64,000 nucleotides of DNA, taken from positions 744,001 to 808,000 of the forward strand of contig NZ_QYUO01000002.1 in assembly GCF_003591035.1 (NCBI RefSeq), written 5' to 3'. The stretch comes from Noviherbaspirillum saxi. GTDB lineage: Bacteria; Pseudomonadota; Gammaproteobacteria; Burkholderiales; Burkholderiaceae_D. This document shows positions 34,413 to 43,191 of the stretch, piece by piece; the first letter of the stretch is position 1, and the number at the start of each line of letters is the position of its first letter. Both the position numbers and the translations under genes were made by a program. Under the pieces are notes generated by a model. It was not told where the DNA came from and did no database searches. It saw only the letters and a list, made by a program, of their open reading frames with translations.

Positions 34413-35384
34413 ATGAAGCATTCCATTATTAAAGCCATTATCGGCGGCGTGGTACTGAGCACCGCATTCTCCGTCGCGGCCGCCGATGTCTATCCGAGCA
34501 AACCCATAAAATGGGTGGTGCCGTTCACCCCGGGCGGCGCCATGGACACCATGGCGCGCACGCTAGGCGAAAAAATGTCGCAAAGCATGAAGCAGCCGAT
34601 CATCATCGAAAATCGTCCCGGTGCCGGTGGTGTGGTCGGATCGACCATGGTCGCCAAGTCCGAGCCGGATGGCTACACCATGATGATTGTGTCTATCGGG
34701 CATGCGGTAAATCCTAGCCTGTATAAGAAGCTTTCCTATGATCCCATCAAGGACTTCGAGCCGGTCAGCCTAGTAGGTATCGTACCGAACGTGCTCGTGG
34801 TCAATCCTGCCGTAAAGGCGGCCAATGTGTCCGACTTGGTCTCATTGGCGAAACAGCAACCGGGCAAGCTGACATTTGCTTCGGCAGGCAGCGGAACCAC
34901 GATCCATCTGGCCGGTGAACTATTTGCTTCCATGGCGAATATCGACATCCTCCACGTACCCTACAAAGGGAGCGCGCCGGCAGTCACGGATCTCATGGGG
35001 CATCAGGTCGATATGATGTTTGATTCGGTTTCGTCCGCCAAGCCGTATATCGACGCCGGTCGCCTGAAGCCACTAGCAGTGACAACCAGCAAGCGTTCCA
35101 GTGTCTTGCCGAATGTGCCGACCGTTGCGGAGGCAGGCATCAAAGGCTACGAACTCAGTGGCTGGTATGCGGTGTTCGTGCCTGCGAAGACGCCTCAGCC
35201 CGTCGTCAACAGGCTCAACGACGAACTAGTGAAGGCACTGAAGCAAGCTGATGTAAAAGCACGATTCACGCAAATTGGTGCAGAAGCAGTCGGCTCTACG
35301 CCCGCAGAACTCGCCAAATACCTGAATTCGGAAACGGCAAAATGGTCAGAGATCGTCCGGGCCCGCAATATCAAGGCGGATTGA
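34413..35384 (+). CDS. Bug/TctC-family substrate-binding protein
   Basis: 323 aa with signal peptide (MKHSIIKAIIGGVVLSTAF, cleavage near VAAADV). Motifs PIKWVVPFTPGGAMDTMAR, IENRPGAGGVVGSTMVAK, TFASAGSGTTIHLAGE, VPYKGSAPAVTDLMGHQ and LPNVPTVAEAGIKGYE. Only 28 bp after catC, hence in the cat operon. A Bug protein here suggests uptake of an aromatic acid or muconate-like compound that enters the catechol branch (inference). Followed by a 288-bp gap without features. Confidence 0.94.
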   Translation: MKHSIIKAIIGGVVLSTAFSVAAADVYPSKPIKWVVPFTPGGAMDTMARTLGEKMSQSMKQPIIIENRPGAGGVVGSTMVAKSEPDGYTMMIVSIGHAVNPSLYKKLSYDPIKDFEPVSLVGIVPNVLVVNPAVKAANVSDLVSLAKQQPGKLTFASAGSGTTIHLAGELFASMANIDILHVPYKGSAPAVTDLMGHQVDMMFDSVSSAKPYIDAGRLKPLAVTTSKRSSVLPNVPTVAEAGIKGYELSGWYAVFVPAKTPQPVVNRLNDELVKALKQADVKARFTQIGAEAVGSTPAELAKYLNSETAKWSEIVRARNIKAD

Positions 35385-35672
35385 TCGATTCGTTCGGTCT
35401 CATCTACCATTTTCATTGCAAATCCATAGGTGGAGCGAATAGAGAGGGACGCGTGTTCAGATCTAAGTTTTCCTGCGCGTCCCTGAGTTGCCCCTGGCAT
35501 TCTGGTCAGGTGAAAGCGCTCGAGGGAAAAATGGACTGCTTCCGATGGCGTTGAGCAGGCCACCATTTTCAGTGGACTTCATATGCGCATTTGCAGGAAG
35601 TCATACACACAACAATACATGAGTAAAGAGGACTTGGACGATGGCGACATCGGATCTTGGATCCCATATCGT

Positions 35673-36629
35673 TCAGAACAGATCCACTCCTTTAGTAGAG
35701 CCATTTCCATGATCTCCGGCTGTGCTGACCTCGACTTGGAACAGGTTTGAAAAATTGCAACACTCCTGTGCCAGCATAAGAATAGATGATATGAAGTTAC
35801 TTTTTCGCTCGCTACGATAAAGCGCGACGTAAGTAATCAGTGGCAGCACAGGATTTGTTTCAATCACTTCCAGGGCACCTCGATCAATCAGCGATTTGAG
35901 ACAGTCCTTCGGTAAATAGCTGACACCAAGACCAGAAACGGTAAGGCCGATGAGCGCGATCAGACTGTTACTACTAATAGCGTTTGCTGGCTCGATACCC
36001 TGTGATTTGAACCAACGATCGTAGATGATCCCTGTTCCAGATTTGTCCCCTTGGGTCAAAATCGTATAAGCCGCAAGTTCATGGATCCGTAAGCCTCGCG
36101 CGTCTGAAAGAAGACCGGGTTTGGCCATCCATGTACTTTCAACCTGAGCTAAGGGTATCGCTGAAAATCGGTCTTCGACAAATGCATCTGGGACGATAAT
36201 TGCGTCTACTTCATCGGCAAGCAATTTGTCCCGCAGGTTGACGCTCAAGTCCACGTCAGGTTCGATCCGGACCCGAGGATAATGCTGGCGAACCAATCGC
36301 ACGAGTTTGGGCAACCATGTCATTGCAGTCAGTTCCGTGACGCCGATGCGAAGCCGACGCTCGACAATCTCTGCCTTACTGAATTGTTCGACGGCAGCGT
36401 CGCGTTCCTTCAAGAGCCGTTTGGCAATCGATAACAGCTCTTCTCCTTTTTCAGTAAGGCGCGCTTGACGATGTTCGCGGTCGAAAAGTTCTGTGCCAAA
36501 CGTACTTTCAAGCTCCTTTATTCGTTTTGAAATCGCAGATTGCGTCGTGTTCAGCTTTCGGGCCGCCGGTACAAATCCACCCAGGGCAGCAATCCAATAG
36601 AGTGCCTCCAATTGCTTAAATGAAAACAT
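35673..36629 (-). CDS. LysR-family transcriptional regulator
   Basis: 318 aa. wHTH FKQLEALYWIAALGGFVPAARKLNTTQSAISKRIKELESTFGTELFDR (residues 4-51), effector domain RRLRIGVTELTAMTWLPKLVRL, ADEVDAIIVPDAF, LTVSGLGVSYLPKDCL. Divergent from the RraA-type aldolase/aminotransferase/ABC operon at 36781, which is its probable target. The AT-rich 151-bp gap carries a 9-bp inverted repeat at 36669-36702. Codon use here is more AT-rich than in the flanking cat genes. Confidence 0.92.
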   Translation of the reverse strand: MFSFKQLEALYWIAALGGFVPAARKLNTTQSAISKRIKELESTFGTELFDREHRQARLTEKGEELLSIAKRLLKERDAAVEQFSKAEIVERRLRIGVTELTAMTWLPKLVRLVRQHYPRVRIEPDVDLSVNLRDKLLADEVDAIIVPDAFVEDRFSAIPLAQVESTWMAKPGLLSDARGLRIHELAAYTILTQGDKSGTGIIYDRWFKSQGIEPANAISSNSLIALIGLTVSGLGVSYLPKDCLKSLIDRGALEVIETNPVLPLITYVALYRSERKSNFISSILMLAQECCNFSNLFQVEVSTAGDHGNGSTKGVDLF

Positions 36630-36668
36630 ATTCCACCTTTGGTGCAGAGATAGCTTCTATTATTCCTT

Positions 36669-36702
36669 AAAGCGATAATTTTATAGAAAAAAATATCGCT
36701 TT
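36669..36702 (+). promoter_or_regulatory. 9-bp inverted repeat followed by a T-run in the divergent gap
   Basis: AAAGCGATA (36669-36677) and TATCGCTTT (36694-36702) are perfect inverses with a 16-bp A/T-rich loop, followed by six more T residues. It could be a regulator operator at the divergent promoters or a terminator-like hairpin in the 5' leader of the aldolase gene. Confidence 0.45.
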
Positions 36703-36780
36703 TTTTTGTTTGTCCTAGCTCCTATGATCAGTTCCTAAATCACCCCGCATGGCCATAGCGCCAACTGATAGGAGTCGCAG

Positions 36781-37446
36781 ATGTCTGCACCGCCGTTTTT
36801 AGTTAAGTCCGTTCCGCCCGTCGTCAGTCGTGAAGAACTCGATCCGCTCCGCAATATTGTCGTCTCGCATCTGAGCGACAACCTAAGCCGCCTCTCCGGA
36901 GTACATGGACTGCAGCGGTATCACCGCAGCAAAAAGCTCGTTGGAACGGCGTTCACAGTCAAGACCCGACCTGGCGACAATTTACTGATTTATAAAGCTT
37001 TGATGATGATGTCGCCAGGCCACGTCCTTGTTGTTGATGGCGGGGCAGAAACGACCAATGCACTTGTCGGCGAACTTATCATGTTGTACGCAATGCAACG
37101 CGGTTGCGCAGGATTCGTGCTTGATGCAGCGATCCGTGATTCCGCTGCTTTCCATGATGCCGACTTCCCGTGCTATGCCCGTGCGATCAGCCACCGTGGG
37201 CCATACAAGAATGGCCCGGGCCAGATAAATGTCCCGGTAACGATTGGCGGACAAGTCATTAATCCAGGAGACGTCATCGTCGGTGACGAAGACGGGTTGA
37301 TCAGTTTCCCGCCCTCGGAAGCAAAGTTCCTCATCGAGGCGGCCAGAAAAACTGCGGGGATCGAAGAAGCGATCAAAGAAGAGATAGCGAACGGGAAGAT
37401 AGAACAAGCGTGGCTTACCCGTGTATTGCAACCATACGGTCTATAA
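36781..37446 (+). CDS. RraA-family aldolase (4-hydroxy-4-methyl-2-oxoglutarate aldolase-like)
   Basis: 221 aa. RraA/HMG-aldolase fold: VGTAFTVKTRPGDNLLIYKALMMMSPGHVLVVDGG, then GELIMLYAMQRGCAGFVLDAAIRD. The last block keeps the Arg-Asp of the D-X20-R-D metal/pyruvate motif, but the first acid is Glu (E-X20-R-D). VNVPVTIGG-like INVPVTIGGQVINPGDVIVGDEDGLI follows, typical of the enzymatic branch rather than the RNase E inhibitor. Class II pyruvate aldolases of this family split 4-hydroxy-2-oxo acids into pyruvate plus an oxo acid. First gene of an operon with an aminotransferase and an amino-acid ABC transporter. Confidence 0.85.
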   Translation: MSAPPFLVKSVPPVVSREELDPLRNIVVSHLSDNLSRLSGVHGLQRYHRSKKLVGTAFTVKTRPGDNLLIYKALMMMSPGHVLVVDGGAETTNALVGELIMLYAMQRGCAGFVLDAAIRDSAAFHDADFPCYARAISHRGPYKNGPGQINVPVTIGGQVINPGDVIVGDEDGLISFPPSEAKFLIEAARKTAGIEEAIKEEIANGKIEQAWLTRVLQPYGL

Positions 37447-37473
37447 CCAACCTTGATATTCAAAGGCAACAAA

Positions 37474-38682
37474 ATGAGTAGCTCTTATCTTGCGTCGCGT
37501 CTCGATACGGTGAAGCCTTCTCCAAGCATGGCGGCAAAGGCACGGGTGGATGCATTGCGCGCCTCGGGCAAAGAAATTGTCGACCTCACTATTGGGGAAC
37601 CAGATTTCCCTACCCCTTTACACATCATCGCTTCCGGGATCGCGGCGTTGCAAAGCGGGCAAACCCGATATACAGGATCCACCGGGACGCCGTCCCTGCG
37701 CAGTGCAATCGCAAAAAAACTGGCCCGTGAGAATGGCCTTCCGTACGACCCCAGCGATATTGTGGTCGGCAATGGCGCAAAACATATTATCTATAACGCC
37801 TTTTCCGCCACCTTGAACGAAGGTGACGAGGTGATCATCCCAACACCATTTTGGGTATCGTACCCCGATATGGTCGCGATTAATGGAGGTATGCCCGTCA
37901 TCGTAAAATGTGACGCGTCGACCGGCTTCAAACTGACAGCAGCAGCCTTGGAAAAGGCAATTACGCCGCGTACCAAGTGGCTGGTTCTTAACACGCCTAA
38001 TAATCCGACGGGCGCAGTTTATACCGCCGAGGAACTGGCATCACTCTGCGAAGTGCTTAACGGTCATCCTGACGTTTGGCTGATGACGGATGAAATTTAC
38101 GAACACTTTGTTTATGGAGAAGCGACGCACGTATCGCCGCTACAAATCGACCCACGGCTGATTGGACGCACGCTAATCGTGAACGGGGTTTCGAAAGCCT
38201 ATGCGATGACAGGATGGCGTATCGGTTATGGAGCCGGTCCGGGAGTCTTGATGAAAGCAATCTCGTTGCTGTTATCGCAGAGCACGACCTGCCCGAGCGC
38301 TATTAGCCAGGCCGCAGCAACGGAGGCCTTGAATGGTCCTCAACAATGCGTAAGGGAGGCCACTGCTTTATTCAAGGATCGCCGCGATTCAATGGTACGG
38401 CTCCTGAATGAAATTCCGGGCATCGACTGCACGCTACCCGACGGTGCCTTTTACGTGTTTCCAAACGTCTCTGGCGCCATCGGGAAAACGACACCATCGG
38501 GAACCCGCTTGGGATCCGACATCGATGTAATGATGTATTTGTTGGAAATGGCCGGGGTTGCAACGATCGACGGTAGTTCGTATGGGCAACCGGGCTATTT
38601 GCGGATGTCGTTTGCCACTTCGTTTGAACAAATTGAGCAAGGCTGTGCACAGATTGCGACGGCATTTGCCCAACTCAGATAA
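37474..38682 (+). CDS. class I/II pyridoxal-phosphate aminotransferase (aspartate aminotransferase-like)
   Basis: 402 aa, fold-type I aminotransferase of the 1-gamma (AspC of thermophiles/rhizobia) group. Key parts: VDLTIGEPDFPTP, QTRYTGSTGTPSLRSAIA, VGNGAKHIIYNAF, WLVLNTPNNPTGAVY, MTDEIYEHFVYG (Asp binding the pyridine N) and NGVSKAYAMTGWRIGYGAG with the Schiff-base Lys in VSKAYAMTGWR. YLRMSFATS carries the substrate-carboxylate Arg. The ATG at 37474 follows the aldolase stop by 27 bp. Probably converts the imported amino acid into the 2-oxo acid cut by the adjacent aldolase (inference). Confidence 0.93.
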   Translation: MSSSYLASRLDTVKPSPSMAAKARVDALRASGKEIVDLTIGEPDFPTPLHIIASGIAALQSGQTRYTGSTGTPSLRSAIAKKLARENGLPYDPSDIVVGNGAKHIIYNAFSATLNEGDEVIIPTPFWVSYPDMVAINGGMPVIVKCDASTGFKLTAAALEKAITPRTKWLVLNTPNNPTGAVYTAEELASLCEVLNGHPDVWLMTDEIYEHFVYGEATHVSPLQIDPRLIGRTLIVNGVSKAYAMTGWRIGYGAGPGVLMKAISLLLSQSTTCPSAISQAAATEALNGPQQCVREATALFKDRRDSMVRLLNEIPGIDCTLPDGAFYVFPNVSGAIGKTTPSGTRLGSDIDVMMYLLEMAGVATIDGSSYGQPGYLRMSFATSFEQIEQGCAQIATAFAQLR

Positions 38683-38835
38683 TTGTAGTATCCCTTCAAT
38701 TCAAGAGAGAGGCCTGTTATGTTGAATATTCAAAATGTAGTCCTGGTTGCGGCCTTATCGACAATCAGCTTGTCTGCAGCAGCCGACCAGTTGGCGGACA
38801 TCAAGCAAAAAGGTACATTGGTTTGCGGTACGCTA

Positions 38836-39997
38836 GTGTCCTGAGTTAGAAGTTCGTTGAATTATTCTGCGTATCAGTTGTCCGACGCCTATTGGTTTTC
38901 ATGGCGAGGACGGCATGGCAGGCAGACCGAAAGCGGAACTGGTGTTGAGCGCGGCGGAAAAAGAGCAATTGCATGCCTGGGCGAGACGGCGTAAGACGGC
39001 GCAAGCACTGGCTTTGCGTTCGCGCATCGTCCTGGAATGTGCCGGCGGAGCGGAAAACAAGGCGGTGGCGGTCAAGCTGGCGGTGACGCGCCAAACGGTA
39101 TCGAAATGGCGCGCCCGCTTTGTTCACATGCGCCTGGATGGTTTGCTCGATGCCCCGCGCTCGGGAGCGCCGCGCACGATTGATGATGCGCGTGTTGATG
39201 TTGTGATTGCCAAGACGCTGGAGGAACAACCGTCGAATGCCACACACTGGAGCACGCGGGCTATGGCGCGCGAAGCGAAGCTGTCGCAAACGGCGGTCAG
39301 CCGCATCTGGCGCGCCTTCGGTTTGCAACCGCATCGTCAGGAAACGTTCAAGCTGTCCACCGACCCGCTGTTTGTCGAGAAGACCCGCGACATCGTCGGG
39401 CTTTATCTCGATCCGCCGCTCAAGGCCATGGTGCTGTGCGTTGACGAGAAGAGCCAGATTCAGGCGCTGGACCGGACCCAGCCTATCTTGCCGCTGGCAC
39501 CCGGTGTTCCCGAACGGCGCACGCATGACTACCAGCGCCATGGCACGACGACCTTGTTTGCTGCACTCGACATTGCCACCGGTGAAGTCATTGGGCAACT
39601 GCATCGACGTCATCGCAGCAGCGAGTTTCTGAAATTCTTGCGTACGATCGAGGCGTCGGTGCCGAATGACCTGGACATTCATCTGGTGATGGATAACTAT
39701 GGCACGCACAAGACCCCCACCATCCGCAATTGGTTCGCCCGCCACCCGCGTTTCCACGTGCATTTCACACCAACTTCGGCTTCGTGGCTCAACCAGGTCG
39801 AGCGCTGGTTCGCCACGCTGACTGAAAAACAAATTCGCCGTGGAACCCATCGTTCGACCCGTCAATTGGAGGACGCCATTCGGCATTACCTGAAACTCAA
39901 TAACGCCGATCCCAAACCGTTTGTCTGGACCAAATCGGCCGACGACATCTTGGCCAGCATCGAACGCTTTTGTCTGCGAATTTCTAACTCAGGACAC
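38836..39997 (+). mobile_element. IS630-family insertion sequence (copy 1)
   Basis: 1162 bp with ends GTGTCCTGAGTTAGAAGTTCG and the near-perfect inverse (20 of 21), inserted in CTAG with TA duplicated (38834-38835 and 39998-39999), as known for IS630 family elements. It encodes one transposase on the plus strand. The interrupted gene is an ABC binding protein. Confidence 0.93.
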
Positions 39998-40000
39998 TAG
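38915..40000 (+). CDS. IS630-family transposase (IS copy 1)
   Basis: 361 aa, DDE transposase. N-terminal HTH domains ([40 protein letters not shown]), catalytic Asp in [17 protein letters not shown], second Asp in [13 protein letters not shown] and Glu in [13 protein letters not shown]. The frame is open and looks functional. Its stop codon TAG is not inside the element: the last element codon CAC is followed by the duplicated target TA plus the host G. Confidence 0.95.
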   Translation: MAGRPKAELVLSAAEKEQLHAWARRRKTAQALALRSRIVLECAGGAENKAVAVKLAVTRQTVSKWRARFVHMRLDGLLDAPRSGAPRTIDDARVDVVIAKTLEEQPSNATHWSTRAMAREAKLSQTAVSRIWRAFGLQPHRQETFKLSTDPLFVEKTRDIVGLYLDPPLKAMVLCVDEKSQIQALDRTQPILPLAPGVPERRTHDYQRHGTTTLFAALDIATGEVIGQLHRRHRSSEFLKFLRTIEASVPNDLDIHLVMDNYGTHKTPTIRNWFARHPRFHVHFTPTSASWLNQVERWFATLTEKQIRRGTHRSTRQLEDAIRHYLKLNNADPKPFVWTKSADDILASIERFCLRISNSGH

Positions 40001-40695
40001 GGACCGCCGAACCGTTCAGCTTTTCCAACCCCGCAACCCGTGAAGTGCAGGGTTATGACGTCGATTTTTGTAACGCGATAGCGAAAAGCCTCGGCGTAAA
40101 GCTCGAACTGAAACTGATTTCCGTGGCTGCCCGCATCCCGGAACTTCAGCAAGGGCGCGTGGATGTCATCGCGGCGAACCTCGGCTGGACGCCGGAACGC
40201 GCGGAGCAAATCACCTATAGCAATAGCTATTATGTCAGTCAGCAAAAAGTTGCGGCAAAGCGGTCGTCGGGACTGAAATCCGTGAGCGACTTGGCTGGCA
40301 AGCGTATCAGTGCGCCCAAGGGATCGACCTCCGAACTTGCGGTACGTAAATCAATACCGAACGCATCGACAACGACGTTCCAAGATCCCCCTGCAGCGTT
40401 TCTCGCCATGCAACAAGGTAAAGTTGACGCCTTTGCCGTTTCAGAACTCATGTTGCTGAAATTCCAGCAGCAAACGGAAGCAACTGCGCCGATCGACATT
40501 CTTGAGCCATCCCTCATGAGTGAAGCATGGGGCATCGGAATGCGGAAAGAAGAAGCCGGCCTGATGAAGCATGTCAATTCAGTATTGGAAGGAATGGAAA
40601 AATCCGGCGAAGCCAAACAGATCTTTGACAAATGGTTAGGGGAGAACACATCGTACAAGCTGAAGCGCTCCTTCAGAATTGAACCGATCAAAGGC

Positions 40696-40855
40696 TAGAG
40701 CAGTTTCAGTCTGACTTGCCAGGCGAGGCCGAGGCGATTTGCCTGTGGAACAAGGCGCGGCGACGCGACATGGCGAGCCATGGCAAGGAGTCGCAACGCC
40801 GTGCCGCGGGCAAAGCGTCCGGCATCGACGGTACAGTCAGGCTGAAACTGCTCTA
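40696..40855. repeat. MITE-like element, TA-flanked, 156-bp core
   Basis: Core 40698-40853 begins GAGCAGTTTCAGTCTGACT and ends AGTCAGGCTGAAACTGCTC, its near-inverse; TA flanks both ends. Same architecture as 12036-12221: GAGC/GCTC termini, GC-rich interior, TA duplication, and the left TA+G forms the stop codon of the upstream gene. No ORF. Confidence 0.7.
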
Positions 40856-40937
40856 AAGTACTTGGTACGTCGACATTAACCATAACGTCCCGGCATTGCC
40901 GGGCGTTGAAAAACTGTGTGCCACGATGGCTATCTAA

Positions 40938-41636
40938 ATGAATCTCAAGATCGATTTCTCTGTTCTGCTTCGCGACGATTATCCCAAGTGGATTATTGAC
41001 GGCGTTGTCACGATGCTGCAGCTCACGGCCTACTCCTGGCTACTGGCAATGGCTATCGGAATCGTGCTGGCAGTGATCCGGATGTCAAATAATCGGTGGG
41101 CAGAGTATGCAGTGGCGGGATATGTCGAGTACCACCAGAACGTACCCATGCTAGTGCAAATCTTCATTTGGTACTTCGCCGTGCCGACGCTGTTTCCTGA
41201 ACCGGTCCAGCAGTGGTTCAACGCCCAACGTAGCGATTTTCTGTTTGCGGCGATTGCCGTGGGTCTGTGTATGGCTGCGTATGTCTCCGAAGATCTTCGC
41301 AGCGGCATTCGGGCCATTCCAAGAGCCCAGATGGAGGCAGCACGCGCTCTGGGGCTGAGTTATTTGAAGGCTTGCAGGATCGTCATTATCCCGCAAGCCC
41401 TCCGCATTGCCATTCCACCGCTTGTTAACCATACCGTCTTACTTTTCAAAAATACGAGTTTGGCCATGGCAATAGGCGTCGCGGAACTGACGTACGCCAC
41501 GCGCGAAATAGAAAGCCAGTCTTTCCGCACTGTGGAAGCTTATCTACTTGCCACAACCGTCTACCTTGGCATTTCGCTACTCATCATGGCATGCGGCGCA
41601 GTCCTCGAAACGAAATTTCGCATCAAGGGTAGGTAA
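40938..41636 (+). CDS. polar amino-acid ABC transporter permease (HisM/GlnP type)
   Basis: 232 aa, about five transmembrane helices. N-terminal WIIDGVVTMLQLTAYSWLLAM and the EAA-loop EDLRSGIRAIPRAQMEAARALGLSYLKACRIVIIPQALR are typical of the HisMQ family. FKNTSLAMAIGVAELTYATREIESQSFR follows. Pairs with the permease at 41640 (3-bp spacing) to form the membrane channel of a glutamate/aspartate/glutamine-type importer. A long untranslated stretch and the MITE-like element separate it from the broken binding-protein gene. Confidence 0.93.
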   Translation: MNLKIDFSVLLRDDYPKWIIDGVVTMLQLTAYSWLLAMAIGIVLAVIRMSNNRWAEYAVAGYVEYHQNVPMLVQIFIWYFAVPTLFPEPVQQWFNAQRSDFLFAAIAVGLCMAAYVSEDLRSGIRAIPRAQMEAARALGLSYLKACRIVIIPQALRIAIPPLVNHTVLLFKNTSLAMAIGVAELTYATREIESQSFRTVEAYLLATTVYLGISLLIMACGAVLETKFRIKGR

Positions 41637-41639
41637 GCG

Positions 41640-42389
41640 ATGAACGACATACTCAGTATTCTTCGTGATAACTGGACGCTACTGTTGATCGGACAGTATC
41701 CAAACGGCCCCCTCGGTGGTTTGGCCATCACCCTGATTCTCTCAGCCGTCGGTCTCGCGCTTGCTTTTCCGGTAAGTGTCTTGCTGGCAGTTGCACGTGT
41801 AAGTCCGATTTGGATACTTCGGATTCCGGCAACTGTGATCGTCTACGTCATCAGGGGCGTTCCCTTAATTATGTTCATCTTCTGGGTGTATTTTTTCGTT
41901 CCCCTGTTGATAGGCAGAACCGTCAGCGGCTTTACCACCATGCTGGTGACCCTTGTCATCTACCAGGCAGCGTATCTGGCCGAAGTGATTCGGGCCGGTA
42001 TTGAAGGGCTGCCAAAAGGCCAGTTTGAGGCGTCCCGCGCATTAGGCATGAGTTACATGCAAACGATGGCGAAGATTGTGTTGCCCCAGGCGCTATACAA
42101 CATGTTACCGGCCATGGTTAGCCAGTTCGTTTCGACGATAAAGGAAACCTCTCTTGGCTATGTGATCAGCGTGAACGAGCTCACATTTGCCGCGAACCAG
42201 ATTAATACCACGTTACTTACTAAGCCGTTTCCCGTCTTCTTCATACTTGCGCTGATTTACTTTGTGCTGTGCTTCACCCTCACGCGGTTTGCACGCGCGC
42301 TGGAAAAGCGCATTGCAGCGAAGCGCGCAGGTGCCAGTCAAGTACAGGTTCGCAGTCCAAGCCCTTCATTGACTGCTGAGGCTGCATGA
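41640..42389 (+). CDS. polar amino-acid ABC transporter permease (GltK type)
   Basis: 249 aa. Opens with NWTLLLIGQYPNGPLGGLAITLILS. The EAA-loop is EVIRAGIEGLPKGQFEASRALGMSYMQTMAKIVLPQALYNMLPAMVSQF, followed by KETSLGYVISVNELTFAANQI, as in GltK/GlnP-like subunits of amino-acid importers. Partner of the preceding permease; translation probably coupled. Confidence 0.93.
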   Translation: MNDILSILRDNWTLLLIGQYPNGPLGGLAITLILSAVGLALAFPVSVLLAVARVSPIWILRIPATVIVYVIRGVPLIMFIFWVYFFVPLLIGRTVSGFTTMLVTLVIYQAAYLAEVIRAGIEGLPKGQFEASRALGMSYMQTMAKIVLPQALYNMLPAMVSQFVSTIKETSLGYVISVNELTFAANQINTTLLTKPFPVFFILALIYFVLCFTLTRFARALEKRIAAKRAGASQVQVRSPSPSLTAEAA

Positions 42390-42459
42390 GCCGGACGGAA
42401 ATATTCGTGATTAGACGCTCGTGGAAACTAACTCATCTGGCCAAGGCCTCGCTCAAAAT

Positions 42460-43191
42460 ATGATGATCACATTCGACAAAGTAAATAAGTGGTACGGCTC
42501 CTATCATGCTCTCGACAATGTCTCAGCACATGTTGCGAAGGGCGAAGTCGTGGTTGTGTGTGGTCCGTCGGGCTCAGGTAAATCGACCTTGATCCGTACC
42601 GTAAATCGCCTCGAAGAGATTCAGGAAGGCACCATCGTTTTTGATGGACAAAATATCTACGCGCCTAAAATTGATATGAATCACTTCCGTTCACGCGTAG
42701 GATTTGTATTTCAGAGTTTTAACCTGTTTCCCCATTTATCGGTTGCTGACAACATTGCGATGGCGCCTATCAACGTTCTCAAGACAAAGCGTTCAGACGC
42801 CCGAAAGCGCGCCCTGGAACTGCTGGAGCGTGTCGGCCTGGCGACTAAAGCAGACGCTTACCCAGGTCAACTGTCTGGAGGGCAGCAACAGCGTGTCGCT
42901 ATTGCACGCGCTTTGGCGATGGACCCGCCTGCCATGCTTTTCGATGAACCCACCAGTGCCCTTGATCCCGAAATGGTAGGTGAGGTTCTACAAGTGATGA
43001 AACAGCTAGCACGGGACGGAATGACCATGATCTGTGTAACGCATGAAATGGGCTTCGCTCGCGAAGTGGCTGATCGCGTTTGGTTCATGGACAAGGGTGC
43101 ATTAATAGAAACAGGCACGCCAGAACAATTTTTCGTCAGTCCACAAAGCGACCGCGCACGAAAATTTTTGTCAGACCTTAGAAATCATTAG
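42460..43191 (+). CDS. polar amino-acid ABC transporter ATP-binding protein (GlnQ/GltL type)
   Basis: About 243 aa from ATG 42460 (an in-frame GTG at 42421 would add 13 residues). Walker [11 protein letters not shown]-loop [14 protein letters not shown], signature [16 protein letters not shown], Walker [20 protein letters not shown] and switch His in [20 protein letters not shown] at the N-terminus is characteristic of polar amino-acid systems. Last gene of the operon. Energises uptake through the two preceding permeases. Confidence 0.95.
   Translation: MMITFDKVNKWYGSYHALDNVSAHVAKGEVVVVCGPSGSGKSTLIRTVNRLEEIQEGTIVFDGQNIYAPKIDMNHFRSRVGFVFQSFNLFPHLSVADNIAMAPINVLKTKRSDARKRALELLERVGLATKADAYPGQLSGGQQQRVAIARALAMDPPAMLFDEPTSALDPEMVGEVLQVMKQLARDGMTMICVTHEMGFAREVADRVWFMDKGALIETGTPEQFFVSPQSDRARKFLSDLRNH

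Larger units (their letters stand above)
38719..40698 (+). pseudogene. polar amino-acid ABC transporter substrate-binding protein, split by an IS630-family element
   Basis: The 5' part (38719-38835) encodes signal peptide MLNIQNVVLVAALSTISLSA then ADIKQKGTLVCGTL. The 3' part (40000-40698) continues without loss: [34 protein letters not shown], then LQQGRVDVIAANLGWTPER and the rest of a family-3 binding protein. Removing the insertion with one TA restores a 271-codon frame exactly, so the insertion is recent and the gene was intact before. The last codon TAG is supplied by the MITE-like element at 40696. Without a binding protein the permease/ATPase genes downstream are probably idle unless another binding protein substitutes. 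Confidence 0.93.

Noticed and set aside
38846..39886. Long minus-strand ORF opposite the first IS630 transposase
   Set aside because: Shadow of the transposase; the plus-strand frame has the HTH and DDE motifs.
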